NCBI GenBank assembly: GCA_964415245.1
Contig: CAYQAJ010000012.1
Span: 1-41,167, forward strand
DNA from: CAYQAJ01 sp964415245
GTDB taxonomy: Bacteria > Planctomycetota > Planctomycetia > Pirellulales > Pirellulaceae
Length of the DNA: 41,167 bases
Direction: 5' to 3'
Shown here: positions 8,491 through 17,129 of the stretch, one piece after another
How the letters are laid out: every line of letters begins with the position of its first letter
Position numbering within the stretch: the stretch's first letter is position 1
Program-made: the position numbers and the translations under genes
The notes under the pieces: generated by a model
Database searches by the model: none
Told to the model about the DNA's origin: nothing
Seen by the model: the letters and a program-made list of their open reading frames with translations, nothing else

Positions 8491-8670
8491 GGGACCTCCC
8501 ACCAAAACCAGACAAGATTCGCCAACGGCAACACAGACCGGCCGCCATCAATCCAGCCAATAATTCTACCCGCTCGCGCGGCATTTTCCAAGGTTCTGGC
8601 GACTTATGCACCCTTCTGAAGTCGTACGCGACCCTCAGGAATGTGTGGCGTTTGGGCGTATGCCCCCTCT

Positions 8671-10437
8671 TCAAAAGCCGGCCGCCGCACCGTCGTTCCG
8701 CGACTCGGAACCCCCCTCGAGCACCCCCTCCTCCCACTGGATGCGGATACCCTGATACCCTCCGAAGCCCCCGGCGCCGCGCTCGACCATGTGCCCCTTG
8801 GCACGCAGCTTGTCGAGCTCGGCATCGGCAATGCCCGATTCCACCAGCACCTTGCCCGTCCCCTCGGCTGCTTTGCCGGTGGGCGTGGCGCTGCCCACGT
8901 GCTGCACCCGCGGGGCGTCGCCGGCCGCCTGCACGTTCATGCCGAAGTCAATCAGATTGACCAGCACCTGTACGTGCCCCTGCGGCTGCATGTCGCCCCC
9001 CATCACACCGAAACAGAACCAAGGCTTGCCCTCCTTGGTTACCATGGCCGGAATGATGGTGTGGAACGGCCGCTTGTGCGGCTCCAGGCGGTTGGCGTGC
9101 TTATCGTCGAGCGCGAACAGCGCGCCCCGGTTTTGCAGGACGAATCCCACGTTGCCCGGCGTCACCTTCGACCCGAAGCCGTGAAAGTTGCTCTGAATGA
9201 GCGAGCAACAGTTGCGATCCTTGTCGACCACCGTCAGGTAGACCGTATCCCCCTGCCCCAGCCGCACGTCGCCCGCCGGCACGTCCTCGGCGGCGCGGCG
9301 GCGGTCGATCCGCGCTCGCTGTTGAAGTCCGTACTGCTTCGAGATCAGTTCCTCGACCGGCAGTTCGCCGAACGCCGGGTCGGCGTAGTACCGCGCCCGA
9401 TCGGCAAACGCCAGCCGCTTGGCCTCGACCAGCACGTGCAGGTACTCGGCGCTGCCGAACTGCATGGCTTTGAGGTCGTACCCTTCCAGTACGTTGAGCA
9501 TTTCCAAAACGGCGATCCCCTGGCCGTTCGGCGGCAGTTCCCACACCTCGTACCCGCGGTACGTCGTCGACACCGGCTCGACCCATTCCACCTCGTGATC
9601 GGCGAAGTCGTCGAGCGAGAAGTAGCCCCCGTTGGCGTCGCTGTAGGCCACGATGTCGCGGGCAATCGGCCCCTTGTAAAACGCGTCGGCTCCCCCTTCG
9701 GCGATTCTTGCATAGCTGGCCGCCAGTCGCGGATTGCGGAACACCTCCCCGTACTGTGGCGCATGCTCCAGATTGAACAGGTATGTCGACGCCGACTCGG
9801 GCCACTTTTTGAGCGCCTCCTCGGCATCCTTCCAATGGTGGGCGATCACTTCGGTCACGGCGAATCCCTCGTTGGCCGTAGTCGTCGCGGGTTGGAGCAA
9901 ATCGCCGAGCGGGCGCGTGCCGAATCGCTTGTTGAGCGCTTCCCAACCGCTCACGCAGCCCGGCACCGACCACGACAGCGGACCCTCGACCGGGATTTCC
10001 TCCAGTTTTTTCTCCTCAAACACCTTTCGATTCAGCCGGTACGGACTCCGTCCGCTGGCATTCAGACCGTAGAGTTTTTGCGTCTTGCTATCCCAATAGA
10101 TCGCAAATAGGTCGCCGCCGATTCCGCAGCTCATCGGCTCGACCACGCCGAGCATGGCATTAGCGGCGATGGCCGCGTCCGCCGCATTGCCGCCGCTCTT
10201 GAGCACGTCCAAACCGGCCTCGGTCGCCAGCGGATGGCTCGTGGCCACCATTCCTTTGCGAGCCAACACGGCCGACCGCCCCTGAAACGCCGGCCCCACC
10301 GGCCGATCAGCCCCGCGCGCGATCGAGTCCACGTGCGAAATCCCGCCGCCGGCATCTTGATTCAACGCGTCAAAGGGATTGCCGTTCACAAGCACCACGC
10401 CAACGAAGATTAACGCTACAAGAAGCAATCGCGACAT
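8671..10437 (-). CDS. ggt: Gamma-glutamyltransferase (family)
   Basis: 588 aa, about the usual length of the Ntn-hydrolase GGT family that cleaves gamma-glutamyl bonds such as in glutathione and self-processes into two subunits. Visible family blocks are GGNAADAAIA near residue 83, MSCGIGGDLFA near 102, VPGCVSGWE near 158, PPNGQGIAVLEML near 303 and GGDMQPQGHVQV near the C-terminus. The processing Thr is most likely T398 in QGDTVYLTVVD. The N-terminus (SRLLLVALIFVGVVLVNG) is a signal peptide or anchor, so it acts outside the cytoplasm. Start at 10437 was chosen for GAGG 8 bases upstream. The HicB remnant ends 10 bases upstream. Confidence 0.92.
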   Translation of the reverse strand: MSRLLLVALIFVGVVLVNGNPFDALNQDAGGGISHVDSIARGADRPVGPAFQGRSAVLARKGMVATSHPLATEAGLDVLKSGGNAADAAIAANAMLGVVEPMSCGIGGDLFAIYWDSKTQKLYGLNASGRSPYRLNRKVFEEKKLEEIPVEGPLSWSVPGCVSGWEALNKRFGTRPLGDLLQPATTTANEGFAVTEVIAHHWKDAEEALKKWPESASTYLFNLEHAPQYGEVFRNPRLAASYARIAEGGADAFYKGPIARDIVAYSDANGGYFSLDDFADHEVEWVEPVSTTYRGYEVWELPPNGQGIAVLEMLNVLEGYDLKAMQFGSAEYLHVLVEAKRLAFADRARYYADPAFGELPVEELISKQYGLQQRARIDRRRAAEDVPAGDVRLGQGDTVYLTVVDKDRNCCSLIQSNFHGFGSKVTPGNVGFVLQNRGALFALDDKHANRLEPHKRPFHTIIPAMVTKEGKPWFCFGVMGGDMQPQGHVQVLVNLIDFGMNVQAAGDAPRVQHVGSATPTGKAAEGTGKVLVESGIADAELDKLRAKGHMVERGAGGFGGYQGIRIQWEEGVLEGGSESRNDGAAAGF

Positions 10438-10447
10438 GTCCGGTTCC

Positions 10448-10643
10448 TCATACCTCGCTAGCCGGCAGCGCGCGCCCATGGTCCGCATAGAGCTCGACCA
10501 CGGCCTCGAATGCGTCGCGGACGTTGGCCTGCGCCTCCTCCAAAGGTATCGCCCTCCGTGAGCAGTTCCGGCAACACGGGAGAGGTAACCGTGTAACCAC
10601 CCTCTGGCTGCGGAGTGAACACCAATGGAATTCGGTAGATCAC
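10448..10643 (-). pseudogene. hicB: HicB-family antitoxin, frameshifted
   Basis: From a GTG start with GGGAG upstream, the frame gives IYRIPLVFTPQPEGGYTVTS and continues PVLPELLTEGDTF, a good match to the HicB/UPF0150 antitoxin fold. At 10535-10541 one extra G in a G-rich run (TTTGGAGGAGG) breaks the frame. Removing one base restores EEAQANVRDAFEAVVELYAD and a stop at 10448. No HicA toxin follows; the next gene is ggt. This is therefore either a decayed orphan antitoxin or a single-base sequencing error. Confidence 0.75.
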
Positions 10644-10708
10644 GCTCGTTTCTCCCACAAAAGGCTTACCAACGCTTGGGCTGCCCGCCCTGCAATCGCG
10701 GCTCCCGT

Positions 10709-10918
10709 TCAGGGTTTTGTCGAGTTCGATTCGTCGGGCCTGGTGCGCGTGAACTCGCCGTTGGGAAGCTCGTAGTAGCGCTGGCCGTGAATCCAATACA
10801 CGTTCGCCACGCCCATCCGGCGACTCTTCGCCTGCGCCTTGCGCACGGCCGAGCGAAAAATGCGGATGAATTCGCGGGCATCCTGATAGGCTTCGGCCAT
10901 TCTATGGGATTCGGCCAT
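10709..10918 (-). CDS. Small basic protein next to the HicB remnant
   Basis: 69 aa. The N-terminal half is a helix with Arg/Lys (AYQDAREFIRIFRSAVRKAQ), followed by a short two-strand part (GVANVYWIHGQRYYELPNGE) and a disordered tail. AAGGTGAG lies about 7 bases before the ATG. It is not a HicA fold, since it lacks the conserved His-containing dsRNA-binding pattern. It sits about 65 bases upstream of the HicB frame on the same strand, so the two could be an operon. Function unknown; a third toxin-antitoxin component or an unrelated protein are both possible. Confidence 0.65.
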   Translation of the reverse strand: MAESHRMAEAYQDAREFIRIFRSAVRKAQAKSRRMGVANVYWIHGQRYYELPNGEFTRTRPDESNSTKP

Positions 10919-10994
10919 CCATCGCTCACCTTGTCTCCATCAGGACCTGCAAATCGTGCGCTATCCAAACCTAACTTGGAGGGAAACGGTAAGA

Positions 10995-13808
10995 CTATTG
11001 TACACGAGTTGACAGCATGGTGCGCATCGTCGTTCGCGCCGTCTCCAGCGCTTCGCCGAGGCGAGTGGCGTCTTTGCCGCCGGCTTGGGCCATGTCGGGG
11101 CGGCCGCCGCCGCCACCGCCCACAATCGGCGCTACTTCGCGAACCCAGTCGCCCGCGCTGATGCCGCGCTTGACCAGGTCCTTGCTCACGCCCGCCACCA
11201 GCAGCACCTTGCCGTCTGCTAGCGCGCAGCCCAACAGCGCCGCGACCAGCCCCGCGCGGCTCCGCATCTGGTCGATCAGGTGCCGCATCATCTGGGCGTT
11301 GGCATTCGAGGCGTCGGCCACCACGAGCTGGGCATCGCCCACCGCCTCAGCCTGTTCCAGCAGCGTATCGGGCGATAATTGGCCCGACTGGGCAAGGTCG
11401 GCAAGCTGCCGCTCGAGGTTCTGCGACTCCTCCAACAGCGCGGCGACACGCTGCGGCACGTCGAACGGGCCGACGTTGAGAACGCGGGCAGCTTCGCGCA
11501 GTGCCGCCTTGAGCTCGGCGCCGCTTGGGCTAGCCGACGATGCAGAACCGCCGCTTCGCCGCGGCTCGTCCCCTGATACCGATGCGCCCGAAAGCTGCCG
11601 CTTCTGATCGCGCACCTTTTGTATGAGGCTGCGGACGGCGTCGGGCACCTCCAACGGCGATACCTGCAGATGTTCGGCTGTGGCGGCAATAGCCTCGCCA
11701 GTGCGCCGGGCGTGCTCTTCCGCCTTGCGGCCCGTGAGAGCAACGATACGCCGCGTGCCGGCGGCGACACCCTCCTCGGTCACGATTTCCAGCGTGCCGA
11801 TCTGGCCTGTGTTATTCATGTGCGTGCCGCCGCATAGCTCCTTGCTGAACTCGCCCATCGAGACCACGCGCACCGGGTCGGGGTATTTCTCACCGAAGAG
11901 CATCATGGCGCCGCTCTTGCGTGCCTCGGCTAGGGGCATGTTCCGCCACGCGACCGGGGCCGACTCGCCGACGCGGCGGTTGGCCAGTTTCTCGATCTCG
12001 TCGAGTTGCTGCCCGCCGACGGGGCTCGGGTTCGAAAAGTCGAACCGCAGCCAGTCGTCGTCGACTTTCGATCCCTGCTGCCGCGCGTGCCCGCCGAGGA
12101 TCGATTGCAGGGCATGGTGCAGCACGTGCGTGGCCGAGTGAGCGCGGCGGATGGCGTCGCGGCGCGTAGCGTCGACCCGCGCTTGGGCCGATGCACCTTC
12201 CCTGATCATGCCGCGGCGCAGGTGGCCGTGATGCAGAATCAGCTCGCCGTCGCGCTGCGTGTCGGTCACGTCGAACAGGAAGCCGTCGCCCTCGATCTGG
12301 CCGGTGTCGCCCACTTGCCCGCCGGCCTCTCCGTAGAAGGGCGACCGGTCGAGCACCACGATCAGCGGCCGCTCGTGCCCCACCTCGCTCACGCGGTCGC
12401 AAAGCTGGTTCTGGGCCACGATGCCTTTGACGGTGACCTGGGCCTCGGTCGCCTGGTAGCCCAGGAATTCGGTGCGGTGCAGGGCCTTTTTGAGCGACTC
12501 GATGGGGCCGGTCTTGAACACCTCGAACTGGCCCTTGCCCGAGCGCTGGCCGTGCTGCTCCATCGCGGCACGAAATCCCTTCCAGTCGAAGGTGAAGTTG
12601 CGCTCGGCCCCCAGCGACTCGACCAGTTCGGGCGGCACACCGAAGGTGGTATAAAGCTCGGCCGCCGCCTTGCCGTCGATGAGCACGCCGCCGCTCGTGC
12701 CGATACGGGAGAAGATCTCCTCAATGCGAGCCAACCCCTCGTCGATCGTCGCGAAGAACGACGTTTCTTCCTGTCGAATCACCTGCGCCACGCGCTCGGC
12801 CGTTTCGCCCAGTTCGGGATAGGGGCGGTGCATCAACTGTGCCACAACGGGCACAAGTTCAAAAAGAAACGGTTCGCGCACGCCCAGCACGTGGCCATCG
12901 AGCACGGCCCGACGCAGTAACCGGCGGATAACGTACTTCTCCTTGTTCGGTCCGGGGTGCACGTTCTCGTGAATGGCGAACGTGCAGGCCCGCACGTGGT
13001 CGGCAATTCGCCGCAGCCGCCGCCCGGCTTCGCTGGCCGGATCGTACTTCTGGCCGCACACTTCGCCCGCCGCCTCGACCAGTGGACGCAGAATGTCGAT
13101 GTGGTAGTTGGTATCGACCCCTTGCAGCGCCGCGGCCGTGCGTTCCAGCCCCATGCCCGTGTCAATGTTCTTGCTGGGGAGCGGGCGGAGATTGTCGGGC
13201 GGGTCGCCCACGCGCTGGAACTGCGTGAACACCAGGTTCCAGATTTCGACCGACTCGCCGCGGTCGGTGTGGTAGAAAATCTCACTGCACGGGCCGCACA
13301 CGCCGTCGGGTCCGTTGGTGGGCGCGCCGGCCGGCCAGAAGTTCTCGTCCTCCCCCAGCCGCTCGACGCGATCCGACGACAAGCCGACGTCGCGCGACCA
13401 GATGCCGGCCGCTTCGTCGTCGTCGTAGAACACCGACACGGTGAGTCGCTTGGGATCCAGGCTCAGCCATTTCTTATCCGTGAGGAATTCCCATGCCCAG
13501 CAGATCGCCTCGCGCTTGAAATAATCGCCGAAGCTAAAGTTGCCCAGCATCTCAAAAAACGTGTGGTGGTAGGCGGTGCGGCCCACGTTTTCGATGTCGC
13601 CGGTTCGCAGGCACTTCTGGCAAGTGGTGGCCCGGGTGAACTCGAGTTTCACCTTCCCCAGGAAGTGGTCCTTGAACTGGTTCATGCCGGCCGGCGTGAA
13701 CAGCACGGAGGGATCCCAGGTGGGTACGAGCACGTCGCTTTCCTGACGGACGTGCCCCTTGGTCTCGAAGAATGCGAGGTATTTTTCGCGAAGTTCGTCG
13801 GTCTTCAT
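10995..13808 (-). CDS. alaS: Alanyl-tRNA synthetase
   Basis: 937 aa, slightly longer than the usual 870-900. The class II catalytic core comes first (TPAGMNQFKDHFLG, RTGDIENVGRTAYHHTFFEMLGN split here, then GMGLERTAAALQG). The editing domain carries the zinc/active-site HSATH (557-561) and CGGTH (C659, H663). A Ser/Gly/Pro-rich insertion at about 735-770 separates it from the C-Ala domain, which ends in the Gly-rich VGGGGGGRPDMAQAGG. The ATG at 13808 begins the conserved MKTDELREKYLAFF; the upstream in-frame stretch is low-complexity. No strong ribosome site is seen. It lies downstream of the htrA-like and recA genes on the same strand. Confidence 0.97.
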   Translation of the reverse strand: MKTDELREKYLAFFETKGHVRQESDVLVPTWDPSVLFTPAGMNQFKDHFLGKVKLEFTRATTCQKCLRTGDIENVGRTAYHHTFFEMLGNFSFGDYFKREAICWAWEFLTDKKWLSLDPKRLTVSVFYDDDEAAGIWSRDVGLSSDRVERLGEDENFWPAGAPTNGPDGVCGPCSEIFYHTDRGESVEIWNLVFTQFQRVGDPPDNLRPLPSKNIDTGMGLERTAAALQGVDTNYHIDILRPLVEAAGEVCGQKYDPASEAGRRLRRIADHVRACTFAIHENVHPGPNKEKYVIRRLLRRAVLDGHVLGVREPFLFELVPVVAQLMHRPYPELGETAERVAQVIRQEETSFFATIDEGLARIEEIFSRIGTSGGVLIDGKAAAELYTTFGVPPELVESLGAERNFTFDWKGFRAAMEQHGQRSGKGQFEVFKTGPIESLKKALHRTEFLGYQATEAQVTVKGIVAQNQLCDRVSEVGHERPLIVVLDRSPFYGEAGGQVGDTGQIEGDGFLFDVTDTQRDGELILHHGHLRRGMIREGASAQARVDATRRDAIRRAHSATHVLHHALQSILGGHARQQGSKVDDDWLRFDFSNPSPVGGQQLDEIEKLANRRVGESAPVAWRNMPLAEARKSGAMMLFGEKYPDPVRVVSMGEFSKELCGGTHMNNTGQIGTLEIVTEEGVAAGTRRIVALTGRKAEEHARRTGEAIAATAEHLQVSPLEVPDAVRSLIQKVRDQKRQLSGASVSGDEPRRSGGSASSASPSGAELKAALREAARVLNVGPFDVPQRVAALLEESQNLERQLADLAQSGQLSPDTLLEQAEAVGDAQLVVADASNANAQMMRHLIDQMRSRAGLVAALLGCALADGKVLLVAGVSKDLVKRGISAGDWVREVAPIVGGGGGGRPDMAQAGGKDATRLGEALETARTTMRTMLSTRVQ

Positions 13809-14037
13809 GGTGAAGTTGAAAGACGGTGGATGGCGGCACCCGCGCCCCCTCGGCGCGCCCGACGCGCCCCTGCGGCCCGTCGGAACACGTCGATGATACC
13901 CCTGGGCCGGCAAAGCGAACAGCGGGAACCAGAACAGGATCGAGGGGCAAGATTCCCATGAATGCCGCTACGCCGCACGTTGAGCAACGTGATCGACGGG
14001 GCGTGATTATCGCGACTCACCTGCCGCGCGAGACACT

Positions 14038-15579
14038 TCAGGGCGAGACGCTCACGGAGCGCGCGTCGCCACCGCGCGATGCGGCGATCCGAAGCCGCAC
14101 TCCCCCGTTTGCCGAAGCAACTGCGGCGTAGAAGTCCTGCGGAGTTTCGACGCGGCTGCTGCCGACGTGGCTGATGAACGTCCACGGACGCATGCCCGCC
14201 TTCCACGCCGGCGAATCGGGCACGACGTCTACGACAGCAATGCACCCTTCGGGATCGATGTCCCAGGCCCGTTCGTGCAACTGCGCCATAGGCAGCGCCG
14301 TGGCGTAGTCGATCTTCATTCCCCGCCACGGCTGCGGCGCATGGCGGGCGAAGGCGGGCCGCGTTTCGCTCACGTACTTCTTGCCCAGCGTCACCGTCAC
14401 CTCGCGGGTCGAGCCCACAAGGTCGCCGCTGCGGCCGCGGCTGACCGTGAGAATGGCCCGACTCCCCGCCGGCAGACTGCTTACCTCCCGCAGCAGTGCG
14501 TTGGCGTCCTCAATGGATGTTCGATTCACGCGAGAGATCACGTCGCCGGGACGCAAACCGGCGCGGGCGGCCGGCGTGCCGGGCACGACCTGGCTGACGC
14601 GGGCGCCCTGCTGCCCATCGCGACGATCCTGCGCAGCCAAATGCTGCGGTGCGACCCCCAGGAATCCGACTTCCACCAGACGTCCCTTCTTCAGGTCTTC
14701 GAGCGTGCGGCGGAACGTATCGTCGACCGGAATGGCGAAGCCGGCCGACTTCTCGTAGCCCGATAGGGCGGCCAACGACGTGGTGAGGCCGACCATCTCT
14801 CCCTTGAGATTCACCAGCGCCCCGCCGCTGGTACCCAGGTTCAGCTTGGCATCGGTCTGAATCAGCGTGCCATAGTGGTGCAGCGTTTCCTTGCCCGTGT
14901 CGAGGCGATCGGCGCTGGGCAGCGGCGGCGCCTTGCGTGCCAGGTTGGCCACAATGCCCCAACCGGCGCAAGCCCGGCCATCGCGGGCGATGCCGTACGG
15001 ATTGCCCAGCGTGATGACGATGTGTCCCTTCTTGAGGGTCGATGAGTCGCCCAGCGTGATTGGTTCCAGATCGTCGGCCTCGATCCGCAGCACCGCCATG
15101 TCGGTCCAGGGATCTGCCGCCTCGACGCTCGCCTGGGCTTCATACGGCTTGCCGGCCACCCATACGTAGTAGTCGTTCTTCTCGATCTCACCCAGCACGT
15201 GGTAGTTGGTCAGGATCAGTCCGCCACGGTCGACCACCACGCCGGCGGCGAAGTCGTTGGGAATGAAGTCGGGGCTGAGCGGGTCGCTTTCCTCGTCGGG
15301 CGGAATAAATCGGCCATCCTCGAACCGGGCACGCGGCGGCTCCGCATCCCGGCGCACGCGGGCGATCGCCACCACCGACTTTTCCGCCCGTTCGATCGCC
15401 GCAGCCAGTGTGTCCTGCAGTGCCAGGGCGGCATCCACGTCGGTGACCGGCTGCCGATTTTGCCCGAAGCACGGCGCGGAAGCACCGACGAGAAGGAATG
15501 CCAGCGCGGCGGCAAGCGCTGGCCGGCCCACGCGCGTGATTCGAGTGACAGACACAGGGCGGCCTGCTGCGAGCGTCAT
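14038..15579 (-). CDS. HtrA/Deg-like periplasmic serine protease with two PDZ domains
   Basis: 513 aa. Signal peptide at about 1-39 (ending SAPCFGQ). The trypsin-like domain has the triad H127 (LTNYHVL), D160 (PWTDMAVLRI) and S251 (NLGTSGGAL). PDZ1 lies at about 305-395 (VVPGTPAARAGLRPGDVISRVN) and PDZ2 at about 425-505 (VVPDSPAWKAGMRPW). It probably degrades or chaperones misfolded envelope proteins. GGAGA lies 8 bases before the ATG. The gene sits between recA and alaS, an unusual place for a Deg protease, with 59 bases to recA, so partial co-transcription with recA is possible. Confidence 0.92.
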   Translation of the reverse strand: MTLAAGRPVSVTRITRVGRPALAAALAFLLVGASAPCFGQNRQPVTDVDAALALQDTLAAAIERAEKSVVAIARVRRDAEPPRARFEDGRFIPPDEESDPLSPDFIPNDFAAGVVVDRGGLILTNYHVLGEIEKNDYYVWVAGKPYEAQASVEAADPWTDMAVLRIEADDLEPITLGDSSTLKKGHIVITLGNPYGIARDGRACAGWGIVANLARKAPPLPSADRLDTGKETLHHYGTLIQTDAKLNLGTSGGALVNLKGEMVGLTTSLAALSGYEKSAGFAIPVDDTFRRTLEDLKKGRLVEVGFLGVAPQHLAAQDRRDGQQGARVSQVVPGTPAARAGLRPGDVISRVNRTSIEDANALLREVSSLPAGSRAILTVSRGRSGDLVGSTREVTVTLGKKYVSETRPAFARHAPQPWRGMKIDYATALPMAQLHERAWDIDPEGCIAVVDVVPDSPAWKAGMRPWTFISHVGSSRVETPQDFYAAVASANGGVRLRIAASRGGDARSVSVSP

Positions 15580-15638
15580 AAATCAGTCTCCGTGCAAAGC
15601 GCCGTCGCCGCTGGCTCGGGGCTAAACGCGGGGTGGGC

Positions 15639-16751
15639 CTAATCGGCGGCTTTTCCGTCGCTGGCCGCCACTTCCTGGGCGCCACCCCCGGCCGCCTGAA
15701 TGCGGCTTGCGATCTCGGCCGCCGTCTTGGGATTCTCGATCAGGTTGGCCCGGGCCTTCTCCTTGCCCTGTCCCAGATACACGTCGCCGTACTTGAACCA
15801 CGAGCCGCTCCGCGAGACGACGCGGTGCACCAGCCCCAGGTCGAGCAGGTCCCCCTCGTAGCTGATGCCGCAGGTGTGCATCATGTCGAACTCGGCCATG
15901 CGGAACGGCGGCGCCACTTTATTCTTGACCACCTTGGCCCGCACGCGCTGCCCCACCACGTCCTCGCCGTCCTTGATCTGACCGATTCGGCGGACATCGA
16001 TGCGGCACGAGCTGTAGAACTTCAGCGCCCGCCCGCCCGGCGTCGTCTCGGGGCTGCCGAACATCACACCGATCTTCTCGCGGATCTGATTGATGAAGAT
16101 GACGGCCGTCTTGCTCTTGGCGATGGCCCCGGTAAGCTTTCGCAGCGACTGACTCATCAGTCGAGCCTGCAGGCCGACGTGGGTGTCGCCGATTTCGCCG
16201 TCGAGCTCCTGCTTGGGAACCAAGGCGGCTACCGAGTCGATCACGATCACGTCGACCGAATTCGACTTGATGAGCATTTCGGTAATCTGCATGGCCTCTT
16301 CACCGCTGTTGGGCTGACTGACCAGCAGCGTGTCGAGCTGCACGCCCAACTTCTTGCCCCATGTGGGGTCGAAGGCATGCTCGGCGTCGATGAAGGCGGC
16401 GATGCCATCCCTTTTCTGCGCCTGGGCGATTACGTGCAGGGCCAGGGTTGTCTTGCCGCTCGACTCGGGCCCGAACACCTCGGCAACGCGTCCCCGCGGT
16501 ATGCCCTGCCCACCCAGGGCCAAGTCGAGCGAGAGGCTGCCGGTGGAGATGCCCTCGATGGGGGTGACGTGGTCGCTGCCTAGCGGCATGATGGCCCCCT
16601 CGCCGAACTGCTTCTCAATTTGCTGCAGAGCGGTGCGGAGGTTCTCGTTCTGCTCGAGCATCGAAGCCGCGTCGTGGCGGCCTTTCTCGGTCGTGCGGGC
16701 GGTTGCAGTTTTCTTGGCCATGCGATGATTCGACTTTTCGGTGGTGACCAT
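15639..16751 (-). CDS. recA: Recombinase RecA
   Basis: 370 aa. RecA forms filaments on single-stranded DNA, exchanges strands and triggers the SOS response. Walker A GPESSGKT is at 94-101, catalytic E124 lies in IDAEHAFD, Walker B DVIVIDS at 167-173, and DNA-binding loops L1 (about 185-200) and L2 (FGSPETTPGGRALKFY, 231-246) are intact. The C-terminus is basic-acidic and of normal length. The N-terminus has a Lys/Thr/Arg-rich extension of about 25 residues. ATG at 16751 is preferred to 16721 because AAGGAG lies 10 bases upstream. Transcription likely starts near 16949, giving a leader of about 200 nt. Confidence 0.97.
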   Translation of the reverse strand: MVTTEKSNHRMAKKTATARTTEKGRHDAASMLEQNENLRTALQQIEKQFGEGAIMPLGSDHVTPIEGISTGSLSLDLALGGQGIPRGRVAEVFGPESSGKTTLALHVIAQAQKRDGIAAFIDAEHAFDPTWGKKLGVQLDTLLVSQPNSGEEAMQITEMLIKSNSVDVIVIDSVAALVPKQELDGEIGDTHVGLQARLMSQSLRKLTGAIAKSKTAVIFINQIREKIGVMFGSPETTPGGRALKFYSSCRIDVRRIGQIKDGEDVVGQRVRAKVVKNKVAPPFRMAEFDMMHTCGISYEGDLLDLGLVHRVVSRSGSWFKYGDVYLGQGKEKARANLIENPKTAAEIASRIQAAGGGAQEVAASDGKAAD

Positions 16752-16811
16752 AACCTCATGCTCCTTTATGGGGTAGGTGAAGCAACGTTGCAAGCGGCGG
16801 ATCGTTTGTCA

Positions 16812-16835
16812 GTTGTCCGTCGTCCGTTGTCCGTC
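16812..16835. repeat. Short direct repeat in the recA leader
   Basis: GTTGTCCGTC occurs twice, at 16812-16821 and 16826-16835, separated by four bases that continue the same theme (GTCC). It lies in the untranslated leader between the recA promoter and start. Its role is unknown. Confidence 0.5.
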
Positions 16836-16955
16836 GGGCGGAACTGAACGTGACGGGTCGAAATCCCGAATTCGATGCCAGCATGCCCCGTCTGGCAGTT
16901 CTCCACTTTGCGGTTTCCAGCCTGCAAACGGCCGAAACTCCCAACCGGCCGCGTT

Positions 16956-16984
16956 ACTATACTATAGTACACTATCGGTTGCAA
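16956..16984 (-). promoter_or_regulatory. recA promoter with overlapping palindrome
   Basis: On the minus strand TTGCAA (16984-16979) and TATAGT (16961-16956) are spaced 17 bases apart. The perfect palindrome TACTATAGTA at 16960-16969 overlaps the upstream edge of the -10 box, a position suited to a repressor such as LexA. I do not know the LexA box of this lineage, so the operator assignment is inference; the promoter match is direct. Confidence 0.7.
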
Positions 16985-17057
16985 TGCCCTTTTTTCGGGA
17001 GTTTTTCGGCGGCGGCCTGGGAAGAAACGGGCAAATCATGCGATGGGCAAGGACACC

Positions 17058-17118
17058 ATGGACGCTATGGACGTTATGGACGGTGCGGTTGCGTGTCCAT
17101 TTCGTCCATACCGTCCAT
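17058..17118. repeat. Mirror-arranged ATGGAC/GTCCAT array (large hairpin)
   Basis: Three ATGGAC units with 9-base spacing (17058, 17067, 17076) face three GTCCAT units with the same spacing (17095, 17104, 17113). The arms pair over 24 bp with 21 matches around a 13-base loop. It sits 12 bases past the thpR stop and about 75 bases before the recA promoter, so it may act as the thpR transcript end or be a mobile repeat. Confidence 0.8.
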
Positions 17119-17129
17119 GGAAGGCCCCG

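Noticed and set aside
8641..10110. A 489-codon plus-strand frame opposite ggt
   Set aside because: Antisense shadow of the gamma-glutamyltransferase gene, whose motifs are clear.
12957..13961. A 334-codon plus-strand frame opposite alaS
   Set aside because: Shadow of the alanyl-tRNA synthetase reading frame.
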